From an uncultured Collinsella sp. (lineage in GTDB: Bacteria > Actinomycetota > Coriobacteriia > Coriobacteriales > Coriobacteriaceae), in assembly GCA_900545075.1 (NCBI GenBank), contig UQXT01000049.1, forward strand, positions 1 to 16,085: a stretch of 16,085 nucleotides of DNA, given 5' to 3'. Each line of letters begins with the position of its first letter. The first letter of the stretch is position 1. Below are positions 6,471 through 13,700 of the stretch, one piece after another. Made by a program: the position numbers and the translations under genes. A model generated the notes under the pieces. That model worked only from the letters and a program-made list of their open reading frames with translations, ran no database searches and was not told the origin of the DNA.

Positions 6471-6920
6471 GTGCTAACAATTCACTATGGTGATATGGAA
6501 AACGTTATCTACAACACGTCCGTTTACTTCGATAACGTATATTCGCCCCAGTGGTTTCAAGACTCCTTTGCCCAAAGGGTCATAAAATCCATCGACAAAG
6601 GCACCGTGGTAGGCCCCAATGCAATCGATACCAAGATTCTAGGCATCATTCCTCCCGAGAAACTATCCAGCGGCACCAAAACGCTACTGCTTATGTACTT
6701 TATGCCGCAGAATATATATAACGCCTCAAATTGCGGTGATAATTGCGCCTACTGGATTCTGAGGATCGCCGCGCAAAAGGATCTAACAATCAATCTCTAC
6801 CACATAATGGATTTTGGAAACGGCAAATTCACGGTAACCATTGCAAATACGGGCGATATAGTCCACACAATGTTTGACCTTGTCCCCATAGCTGGAAAAT
6901 GCCTAAGGGAGAACTCCTGA
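6471..6920 (+). CDS. DUF4869-type protein of unknown function
   Basis: The protein has 149 residues from the GTG at 6471 (AGGAG 5 bases upstream); the ATG at 6441 would add ten residues with no ribosome site. The start MLTIHYGDMENVIYNTSVYF, the core GIIPPEKLSSGTKTLLLMY (about 58-76) and NCGDNCAYWILRIA (about 87-100) match, from memory, the DUF4869 family of small cytoplasmic proteins found mainly in gut Firmicutes and Actinobacteria. No signal peptide or membrane segment is seen. Cys88, Cys92 and several acidic residues are the only obvious candidate functional residues. The gene is the first of a two-gene unit: its TGA shares one base with the ATG of the ATPase gene (TGATG), so the two are translationally coupled and their products probably work together. 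The pair is AT-richer than the glycosyltransferase block and looks transferred. I cannot assign a function. Confidence 0.75.
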   Translation: MLTIHYGDMENVIYNTSVYFDNVYSPQWFQDSFAQRVIKSIDKGTVVGPNAIDTKILGIIPPEKLSSGTKTLLLMYFMPQNIYNASNCGDNCAYWILRIAAQKDLTINLYHIMDFGNGKFTVTIANTGDIVHTMFDLVPIAGKCLRENS

Positions 6921-7897
6921 TGCGCGGATCATACAAGGTAATTATTCAAAATAACCGGGTTCAGTTTAAACTGACCATCAATAGAAATCTGACCATCATC
7001 CAAGGTAACAGTGCTACAGGCAAGACAACTCTGCTTGATATGGTGGCAGCTCACGAAGAGCTTGGGGCACAAAGCGGCGTAACAGTAAGTTGCAAAGTGC
7101 CCTGTAAAACAATATCTGGAAAATATTGGCGTAGAGATCTCCAAGAGATTTCCAGCAGTATTGTTTTTATTGATGAGGGCAATACTTTTGTTCGATCAAG
7201 AGAATTTGCCCATGAAGCAAAGCGTAGCTCAAACTACTACGTAATTGTCGCCAGAGAGTCACTGCGCCAACTGCCCTATAGCGTTGATGAAATCTACGGT
7301 CTTAAGAACACCAACCGAACCACAACGAAGTATCCCGTTTACTCTCGTGTCTACACCTCTACATATCGTATTTACGGTGATACTGATTTTAGAGGCGAGA
7401 GGCCCGAGCTTGTCATTGTCGAGGACACAAATTCGGGCTACGAATTCTTCAGTTTGCTATGCAAAAAGAGCAGCATTAAATGCATCAGCGCGGGAGGCAA
7501 ATCAAATATTTGCAACTGCATTATGGACGCACCGGAAAACGACATCCTCGTGATTGCCGACGGTGCCGCCTTTGGACCAGAAATTGCGGAAGCAGCTGCT
7601 CTATTGCGCCGAAAGAACATCAAGCTATTCCTACCGGAATCGTTTGAATGGCTCGTGTTGAAGTCGGGATTATTCAACAGCAAACACATTAAGGACATGC
7701 TGCTTAACCCCGCTGAACATATCGAAAGCTCAAAGTTCTTTAGCTGGGAGAAGTTCTTTACTGCAGAACTCATCGAATGCTCACGAGACACACGTTTTCG
7801 ATATGACAAGAGCTGCTTGAACGAGGAGTACCTGAACCCCACCGCTCTTGCAGCTCTGGAGGATACTTTGCCGGACCTTGGCATTACTTCGCACTAA
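6920..7897 (+). CDS. P-loop ATPase with possible Toprim-like C-terminal half, partner of the DUF4869 protein
   Basis: The protein has 325 residues from the ATG at 6920, with AAGGGAG about 7 bases upstream; the longer in-frame start at 6899 lies inside the previous gene. Residues 29-37 GNSATGKTT are a Walker A loop after a short strand (NLTIIQ). Residues 81-87 IVFIDEG are a Walker B with Asp85/Glu86. The spacing between them is only about 50 residues and no ABC signature is seen, so this is a compact ATPase rather than a transporter. Residues 107-112 (YVIVAR) may be a sensor strand. From about 163, LVIVEDTNS (Glu168), GGKSN (192-196) and ILVIADGAAFG (Asp214) follow the order of a Toprim domain (Glu, then DxD), but the second Asp is missing, so it would be degenerate. 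OLD-family nucleases combine an ATPase and Toprim, but this protein is far smaller. Cytoplasmic; function unknown. Confidence 0.75.
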   Translation: MRGSYKVIIQNNRVQFKLTINRNLTIIQGNSATGKTTLLDMVAAHEELGAQSGVTVSCKVPCKTISGKYWRRDLQEISSSIVFIDEGNTFVRSREFAHEAKRSSNYYVIVARESLRQLPYSVDEIYGLKNTNRTTTKYPVYSRVYTSTYRIYGDTDFRGERPELVIVEDTNSGYEFFSLLCKKSSIKCISAGGKSNICNCIMDAPENDILVIADGAAFGPEIAEAAALLRRKNIKLFLPESFEWLVLKSGLFNSKHIKDMLLNPAEHIESSKFFSWEKFFTAELIECSRDTRFRYDKSCLNEEYLNPTALAALEDTLPDLGITSH

Positions 7898-10380
7898 AAC
7901 GAGAAGTACTCACTGTCGGAGGATAGGTTTGGTCCGAGCCACGGGTCGCCATCGAGGAAGAACTCAGGCCAGTGCTGCATGAACAGCGCCTGCTCACGCT
8001 TCCAGCGGCGCAGCTTTTCCTCGTTGGCCTCTTCCCTGCCGCGCGAGGTGAACTCGTAGTGGTACAGCTCGGCATAGGGCGTAAAGATGGTGCGGTAACC
8101 CGCCTCCCACACGCGCAGGCAAAAGTCTGCGTCGTTAAAACCGACGGCGAATTCCTCGTTGTAGCCGCCGACGCGCTCAAATACGTCGCGTCGCACCATC
8201 TGGCAGGCACCCGTCACGGCGCTAAAGTTGCCCGGGCGCACGGCACGGGCAAGATAGCCCTCGCGCTTTGCCGAGAAGTCCTGGTTGGCATGGGCAAGTG
8301 CGCCACGCACGCCAATCAAAATGCCGGCATGCTGCACCAGATGATCGGCAAAGTAGAGTTTGGCGCCCACCACGCCCGCATCGGGACGCTGCAGATAGCC
8401 CATCATCTCTTCGATAAAGTCCGGGCTTATGACCTCGGTATCGTTGTTCAGCAGCAGCAGGTAGTCACCCTTGGCGTGCTTCACACCAAAATTGATGATC
8501 TGAGAGTAATTGAACTCGCCCGGCCAGTACACAACGCGCGCGATGCCCTTGCCTTCGGATGCTGCAGCCACGCGCTCTGGCAGGGTTTCGTAATACGCAA
8601 ACGTCTCCGGGGCTTCACTGTTGTTCTCCACCAAGACGATCTCGTAATTGGTATACGTGGCCTTCTGGGCGATCGACATCACACAGGCATCGAGCGTCTC
8701 AATGTGATCCTTGGTGGGGATCACAATGCTCACCAGCGGCGCAGACTCCGGCAGCGCATAGCGCATGCGATAGACAAACGGCGTCTCGGTCTCCTCGACT
8801 GTTCCGCAAATGCCCAGCGCGTTAAAGTGGCGCTGCAGCGCAAGGCGCCCAGCTTCAATAGCATACGGCTTGCTATCGGCAGAGCCATCGGCGGTCGATC
8901 CCGGATGAACGCGCCAGTGATACAGCACGTGCGCAACATGCTCAAACCGCGCGTCTGCCGAAAGGCAGCGAAGCGTCAGGTCGTAGTCCTGGGCACCCGC
9001 AACATCTTCCGGAGACACGCCAATACGATCGATAAGCGCCTTCTCCACCATCAGGAAATGCGTCACGCAGTTATGGCTATAGAGCAGGTCGACGTTGAGC
9101 CGCGTCTTAAAGACCGGCTGGCCCCACTCCCCCGTTTTCTGGAACATGTCCTCGTCGCAGAATAGGACCTGGGGGCGCTCGCCCTCGGCCGCCTTATTCA
9201 GCGCGGAAACATACTGGAATAACGCGTCCGGCTCCAGAATGTCATCGTGGTCCAAGAACGCGATGTAGTCGCCCATCGCTTGCTCAATACCTGCGTTGGT
9301 GTTGAGCACAATGCCACCGTTGCCGGGCAGCCCAATGCGACGAACGCGCTCGTCGTGGGCGCCTGCCGCAAGGTCGGCCACCGCATCCCATTCAGGTGAG
9401 GCATCCATAAGGAGCAATTCCCAGTTGTCATAGCTCTGGACTAGCACCGAGTCCAGCAGCTCGCGCAGGTAGACTCGATCGGTCTTGTAGCACGGCACCA
9501 CAATGCTCACGAGCGGCCTATAGGCAAAGGCCGCCGAAGCGACGCGCTGGCACGCCAAATCGCCCGGCTTTGCGCGATGCTGCTCAAACCAACGTCGATA
9601 AGCTGCGTCGTCAGCGCGTGCATCCTTCATGCGATTCCAACTGTCGTCGACCATGCCGTTGTACAGGCGACCATCCATGGCGCAAAAACCGCTCTTGATC
9701 TGCCCCGCGGGGTCGATTGCAATCGCGACAAAATCACGTATATCCTGGGGCATCTCAACGCTCAAATACGTTTTATTGACGCGGCATCCGTTCTGCTGCG
9801 GCACATCGATCTGCGATTCAAACACATGCACGGTGACATCGATGGCATTCATATGCGCATCGAAAATCTGGAGCTCAGGGGTGCACTTGGAGTCTCCCAC
9901 CCACGTAACCTCATAGCGCCACACCGCGCCGGCGTCTGCCGGCAAATAGCGAATGGCATCGATCTCGTAGCAGCCGCAGCGCTCGCCGCGCTGCGCATCG
10001 CGGATAAGCGCACACAACGCAGGCTTTGCCTTGTAGTTGATCTTGGATTCCAGCTTGGCCACGCGGCTATCGAGGCGAATGGAGCCCAACCTTTGACCAC
10101 CGGATGCAAAAACGACATCCATCGACGAGCCATCCAAAAACGGAAGTACCATGACGGCGAGCTCGCGCTCGTAACCGGAAACGGAAGGGCAAAGCGCCAG
10201 CACACGGCCATGATCGACCGGGAGCACCAGCGACGGCACACAAAAACCGCTCGTCGTCGCATGGGCAAACGCTTGAGAACCCTCCCGCTCAATAAGCGCG
10301 GCGACATCCTGACCGGCAAAACGAAGCAGCACAAACAGACGGCCCTGACTGCGGCAAAGCGCCAAACGCTTGATACTCAT
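7894..10380 (-). CDS. Large glycosyltransferase with two GT2 domains and an unassigned N-terminal domain
   Basis: The protein has 828 residues. About 1-285 have no motif I recognise (mixed beta-rich, soluble). The first GT2 domain, about 289-500, has LVSIVVPCYKTD, DHDD (378-381) as metal-binding motif and QDYDLTLR as acceptor-side motif. The second, about 548-780, has LVSIVIPTKDH, NNDTE (645-649) and GFNDADFCLRVWEAGYR, as in COG1216 rhamnosyltransferase-like enzymes. A basic helix follows. It probably adds two sugars in turn, or makes a repeating disaccharide, on a lipid-linked surface glycan at the inner membrane face. The ATG directly follows the stop codon of the preceding gene (TAGATG), with GAGAAG upstream, so the two are coupled. 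It ends the operon. Its stop overlaps the opposing ATPase stop by four bases, with no terminator between. Substrates cannot be read from the sequence. Confidence 0.9.
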   Translation of the reverse strand: MSIKRLALCRSQGRLFVLLRFAGQDVAALIEREGSQAFAHATTSGFCVPSLVLPVDHGRVLALCPSVSGYERELAVMVLPFLDGSSMDVVFASGGQRLGSIRLDSRVAKLESKINYKAKPALCALIRDAQRGERCGCYEIDAIRYLPADAGAVWRYEVTWVGDSKCTPELQIFDAHMNAIDVTVHVFESQIDVPQQNGCRVNKTYLSVEMPQDIRDFVAIAIDPAGQIKSGFCAMDGRLYNGMVDDSWNRMKDARADDAAYRRWFEQHRAKPGDLACQRVASAAFAYRPLVSIVVPCYKTDRVYLRELLDSVLVQSYDNWELLLMDASPEWDAVADLAAGAHDERVRRIGLPGNGGIVLNTNAGIEQAMGDYIAFLDHDDILEPDALFQYVSALNKAAEGERPQVLFCDEDMFQKTGEWGQPVFKTRLNVDLLYSHNCVTHFLMVEKALIDRIGVSPEDVAGAQDYDLTLRCLSADARFEHVAHVLYHWRVHPGSTADGSADSKPYAIEAGRLALQRHFNALGICGTVEETETPFVYRMRYALPESAPLVSIVIPTKDHIETLDACVMSIAQKATYTNYEIVLVENNSEAPETFAYYETLPERVAAASEGKGIARVVYWPGEFNYSQIINFGVKHAKGDYLLLLNNDTEVISPDFIEEMMGYLQRPDAGVVGAKLYFADHLVQHAGILIGVRGALAHANQDFSAKREGYLARAVRPGNFSAVTGACQMVRRDVFERVGGYNEEFAVGFNDADFCLRVWEAGYRTIFTPYAELYHYEFTSRGREEANEEKLRRWKREQALFMQHWPEFFLDGDPWLGPNLSSDSEYFSF

Positions 10381-11448
10381 CTACACTTCTCGCTTTCCCA
10401 GGGCGTTCGCTGCCATGCGTTTGCAGGCACCCAGGCGCCCAAACCTCAAGACGTCGTAATCGAACATGAGCTTTTTGTATGCGCGGGCATTGGGGGCCTT
10501 GCTGGTAAGCGCCGCACGCACCATAGCGGCAACAGACGGGGCACATTGCGCGAGCGCGGCATCGTTGCCTACGGCAGAACCGGCAAGGGCCGCGGCGACG
10601 GCAGCAAACACCTTGCCACAGTCCGAGCCCAGCAACCTGAGCGCGTCGTAAAGCACCAGATCGCACAGGAAATATGCCAGATCATCGGCGTGCTGTACAT
10701 CGAGACCGTCACGCTGCCAGTCAGCCAGCACCGCGGAGTAAATCTTCACGTGCTCCAGCAGGCGCGTCTCGTCGTCATAGCGCATGGTGTCCATGAGCGA
10801 GCCCTTGCGCGCCACGCGGTAGTCGTACAGCCTGTTCGAAATAAGCGCGGTCTTGCGCGAGTGACCGTACACGGCAAAATCGAAGACCTGGTCCTCGCCA
10901 TACTTGACGGTTTCGTCGAACACGATCCCGTTGCCCAGCAAAAACTCACGCTTGCAAGCGGTGCGCCATGCAAAGGGGCGAGACGCTTCCTTAAACAGCA
11001 GGTCGGAGCTATAGCCTTCAAACGACACATCGCGCGGGCTCAGCACATAGTTAAGCCACGGATACCCTGCCTCCAGCGGATACGGATTCGCGCCAAAGGT
11101 CAAAACGTCGCAGTCCTCGCGCTCAAAGGTATCGACGATCACGCGGCATGCATCGGGCGTAAAGCGGTCGTCGGAATCCAAAAACGCGACGATAGACGCC
11201 GTGGACGCAGCGATGCCTGCATTACGTGCACTCGACAGGCCGCCGTTCTCCTTATCGACCAGCCTAAAGCGCGCGTCCTTTTCGCAATAGGCAGCCGCAA
11301 TATCGCGCGAGCCATCCGGCGAGCCATCGTTGACCAGCACGCCCTCCCAATCGGGCACGTCCTGCGCAAGCAGGGAGTCCAGGCACCAGGCCAGGCACTC
11401 CTCCACTTTATAGATGGGAACGACAACGGAAATCTTGGGGGTAGCCAT
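10381..11448 (-). CDS. GT2 family glycosyltransferase (B2, DSDD type)
   Basis: The protein has 355 residues from the ATG at 11448; a GTG at 11454 adds two, but AGGAG lies 9 bases from the ATG and only 3 from the GTG. The GT-A core has ISVVVPIYKVEECL, VNDGSPDGS and DSDD (about 91-94), the nucleotide-sugar and metal-binding set. The C-terminal half (LLFKEASRPFAWR, KYGEDQVFDFAVYG, LYDYRVARKGS) aligns along its length with the gene at 12654-13694, so the two are paralogues. The predicted role is addition of one sugar to a surface polysaccharide; donor and acceptor are unknown. It starts 12 bases after the stop of the previous glycosyltransferase gene and its stop abuts the next ATG, so it is firmly part of the operon. 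Cytoplasmic; no membrane segment. Confidence 0.9.
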   Translation of the reverse strand: MATPKISVVVPIYKVEECLAWCLDSLLAQDVPDWEGVLVNDGSPDGSRDIAAAYCEKDARFRLVDKENGGLSSARNAGIAASTASIVAFLDSDDRFTPDACRVIVDTFEREDCDVLTFGANPYPLEAGYPWLNYVLSPRDVSFEGYSSDLLFKEASRPFAWRTACKREFLLGNGIVFDETVKYGEDQVFDFAVYGHSRKTALISNRLYDYRVARKGSLMDTMRYDDETRLLEHVKIYSAVLADWQRDGLDVQHADDLAYFLCDLVLYDALRLLGSDCGKVFAAVAAALAGSAVGNDAALAQCAPSVAAMVRAALTSKAPNARAYKKLMFDYDVLRFGRLGACKRMAANALGKREV

Positions 11449-11460
11449 AGTCACTCGCTC

Positions 11461-12579
11461 CTACTGTGCGGCCGGAACGTCATCGGGGTGCGGGTTGTCG
11501 CCGTAGGTGCGCTGATACGTCAGCACGCGCCAGACCAGCGGCAGGCCGCCAATCTTAAAGTAATGCTTAAACGTATTGAGCTTGCCCGGCTTTTTAAAGT
11601 CAAAGCGCGAATCGATATAGGCGCGGGGCGACTTGACCATCAGACGCAAGTCGGTCTCGCCACGCGGATCAAACAGCGACAGGTCAAAGCGACCGGCATC
11701 CCAATCGGCCTTCAGCTCGAGTGAAGCCTTCTCCCAAAACTGCTCGCGCAGCTCATCGACCAGACGCTCATCATTCCAACGGTACGTATCGACCTTCATG
11801 CGCATTAAAATGCCCTGGAGCTGAGCCTTGAGCTCGGGACGATCGTCCAAAAAGCGTTGCATCTCGGCATATTCGTCGCACACGCAAAACACCTTGTTAG
11901 GCGAATTAACGGAGCTCTTCTCGTTATCCTGGCGATAGCACAAAATGGGGTCCGCAATAAACGCGGCACGTTCGGCGCAAGCCCAAACCTTAAAGTTAAA
12001 GCCTGCGTCCTGATACGAGGCGCCCGGCGTGGGAAGGAACCGAATCTGATTGGCGTTGAGGAACTCGCGCCGATAGATGGCAGACCAAATGGAAGGCTTG
12101 CGGTAGAAGATGCCCGGGCGATCGATGGGGCGATACGCGGCGCCCGTCATATGCTCGTCGATGATCCCAAACAGCTCACGGCGCTCGCTGGGCGTAGACC
12201 AATACAGGTAAAAGTCGCCCTTCACCACATCGGCATGCTCGGCATCGGCCTTGGCGACCAGCTTTTGGAGCGAATCCTCAAACATAAAGTCGTCGGACTC
12301 AAGGATGCCCACGTACTCACCGCGCGCCATCTCCAGGCCGCGGTTCATCGAGTCGCCGTAGCCGCTGTTGGCTTTATCGATCATCTTTACACGGGGGTCG
12401 CGCTCCATGTACTCGCGGATGATATCTGGCGAGCTATCGGTCGACCCGTCGTTAATGCAGATGATCTCGATGTCCTTGAGCGTCTGCGCCACGGCGGAAT
12501 CGAGGCACTCGCGCAAGTAGCGTTCGACATTGCAAATGGGGACAAGCAGCGAAACTTTAGGGGTATCAGAGTTCTGCAA
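11461..12579 (-). CDS. GT2 family glycosyltransferase (A2, ESDD type, TTG start)
   Basis: The protein has 372 residues. It begins with TTG at 12579, five bases after a full AGGAGG. It has KVSLLVPICNVERYLRECL, CINDGSTDSS, NSGYGDSMNRGL and ESDD (94-97), the GT2 metal motif with Glu in first place. Downstream PSIWSAIYRREFL, FLPTPGASYQD and CYRQDNEKSSVNS match the paralogue at 13701-14804 almost word for word, while the C-termini (here KHYFKIGGLPLVWRVL) differ. The predicted role is a sugar transferase for a surface glycan. It is separated from the previous gene by 74 bp, the only sizeable gap in the operon, where an internal promoter may lie. High identity with A1 in the first half and divergence at the end suggests different acceptors after duplication. 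Confidence 0.9.
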   Translation of the reverse strand: MQNSDTPKVSLLVPICNVERYLRECLDSAVAQTLKDIEIICINDGSTDSSPDIIREYMERDPRVKMIDKANSGYGDSMNRGLEMARGEYVGILESDDFMFEDSLQKLVAKADAEHADVVKGDFYLYWSTPSERRELFGIIDEHMTGAAYRPIDRPGIFYRKPSIWSAIYRREFLNANQIRFLPTPGASYQDAGFNFKVWACAERAAFIADPILCYRQDNEKSSVNSPNKVFCVCDEYAEMQRFLDDRPELKAQLQGILMRMKVDTYRWNDERLVDELREQFWEKASLELKADWDAGRFDLSLFDPRGETDLRLMVKSPRAYIDSRFDFKKPGKLNTFKHYFKIGGLPLVWRVLTYQRTYGDNPHPDDVPAAQ

Positions 12580-12584
12580 GAGAA

Positions 12585-12590
12585 CCTCCT
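12585..12590 (-). promoter_or_regulatory. Shine-Dalgarno AGGAGG that supports the TTG start of A2
   Basis: Minus-strand AGGAGG is followed by TTCTC and TTG. No ATG or GTG lies at a suitable distance, so the rare TTG is the start. A1 uses the same arrangement (AAGGAG, five bases, TTG at 14804). Confidence 0.7.
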
Positions 12591-12613
12591 GTTGAATAGC
12601 GTGTAACAGGGTT

Positions 12614-12619
12614 ATTTTA
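12614..12619 (-). promoter_or_regulatory. Possible internal promoter (extended -10) before the second glycosyltransferase pair
   Basis: Minus-strand TGC-TAAAAT is an extended -10 element in the 74-bp gap. The best -35 (TTGCCG) lies 19 bases upstream, longer than ideal. A GTTGC-N8-GCAAC hairpin (12628-12645), without a T-tract, overlaps that -35. Confidence 0.3.
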
Positions 12620-12653
12620 GCAGCCGAGTTGCGGCGGGCGGCAACGCTTGGAA

Positions 12654-13694
12654 TTAGATAAAGCGCTCCAGGCAGGCTTTGAGACCGCGAGTCGAAAGAT
12701 AGAACAGCGTGGCGTCTGCCATCGAAACGCCCGAGGTTGCCGCAACGAGCTTGTGGGCAACACGGCGAACGGCACCCCTAGCGGGCATATCCGCCCACTT
12801 CGTTCCCAAAAACGTCGCGAGGTCCATGTTGACGCGAGCCGCCACGCGATGGAAGTCATCGGCATCCAAGCGCGCCAGGTCGAACACAATTAGGTCCAAA
12901 AACCAAGTTATCAGCTCGCCGGGACACAGGTCCAAAAGACCGTAGGCCGCCCAGTCCTCCAAGACCTCCTCGAGCATCCTCATGTGGGCGTCAAGCTTTT
13001 TGGCGCGCGCCTCGGCACTGTTGAACTCGTGCGTCGCCGATTCGCTCTCCATCACGTAGTGGTAGAACTTGTCCGGCATGACGACGGTCCTGCGGGCAAG
13101 CGCATAAGCCGCAAATTGGAAGACGACGTCCTCGCCCAAAGCCAAACCGGGGGCGAAGCGAATGCCTTCGCGATTGAGCAGCTCGCGCGAAAAAGCCGCA
13201 CGGCAGGCATAGGGCTGCGCATTCGAATGGAACAGCAGTTGAGGATCGCGGGCGCCGAAGGTACCAGCTTTGGGGCTCATGAGTTGCTGGACGCGTTTGG
13301 GGGCAGCATCGGCAGGTTCACAGACGCCGCCAAAAACGGCGGCCTCGGCATCCGCAGACTCCATGGCATGCAACACGCGCTCGACCGTCTGGGCATCGAT
13401 GTAATCGTCGGCGTCCACAAAAAAGACGGTCTCGCCCTCGGCGACATCGATACCGGCATTTCGAGCACAAGAGACGCCCGCGTTTTCTTGGTCAATCACC
13501 AGTACGCGATCGTCGGCCTGCGCGATCTGGCGCAACGCGTTCAACGAATCATCAGTCGAACCGTCGTTGACGCAGACAACCTGAATCGAGCGCTCGGACT
13601 GGGCCAACAGCGAATCGAGGCATCGCTGAATGGAGCGCGACGAATTGTAGACGGGAACGACAATGGTCGCTTTGGGGGTCAAAGTCTCTCCCAT
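12654..13694 (-). CDS. GT2 family glycosyltransferase (B1, DADD type)
   Basis: The protein has 346 residues. The ATG at 13694 has a strong G-rich site (GAGGGGGTAGG) upstream and starts six bases after the previous stop. ATIVVPVYNSSRSI, VNDGSTDDS, AGVSCARNAGI and DADD (94-97) define the GT-A domain. The C-terminal half (LLFHSNAQPYACR, ALGEDVVFQFAAYA, KFYHYVMESES) matches the gene at 10381-11448 throughout, so B1 and B2 derive from one ancestor. The predicted role is one sugar transfer in surface polysaccharide assembly; specificity is unknown. Cytoplasmic, no membrane segment. In the operon it follows A1 as B2 follows A2. Confidence 0.9.
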   Translation of the reverse strand: MGETLTPKATIVVPVYNSSRSIQRCLDSLLAQSERSIQVVCVNDGSTDDSLNALRQIAQADDRVLVIDQENAGVSCARNAGIDVAEGETVFFVDADDYIDAQTVERVLHAMESADAEAAVFGGVCEPADAAPKRVQQLMSPKAGTFGARDPQLLFHSNAQPYACRAAFSRELLNREGIRFAPGLALGEDVVFQFAAYALARRTVVMPDKFYHYVMESESATHEFNSAEARAKKLDAHMRMLEEVLEDWAAYGLLDLCPGELITWFLDLIVFDLARLDADDFHRVAARVNMDLATFLGTKWADMPARGAVRRVAHKLVAATSGVSMADATLFYLSTRGLKACLERFI

Positions 13695-13700
13695 GTCGAC

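Noticed and set aside
7972..9165. A 397-codon plus-strand open frame opposite the 828-residue glycosyltransferase
   Set aside because: Antisense shadow: the opposite strand carries intact GT2 motifs, and this frame shows no domain or Shine-Dalgarno.
9577..11724. A 715-codon open frame on the plus strand opposite two glycosyltransferase genes
   Set aside because: It is antisense to genes with clear GT2 motifs, has no matching ribosome site or recognisable domain and is rich in Arg/His/Ala, as expected for the shadow of GC-rich codons.
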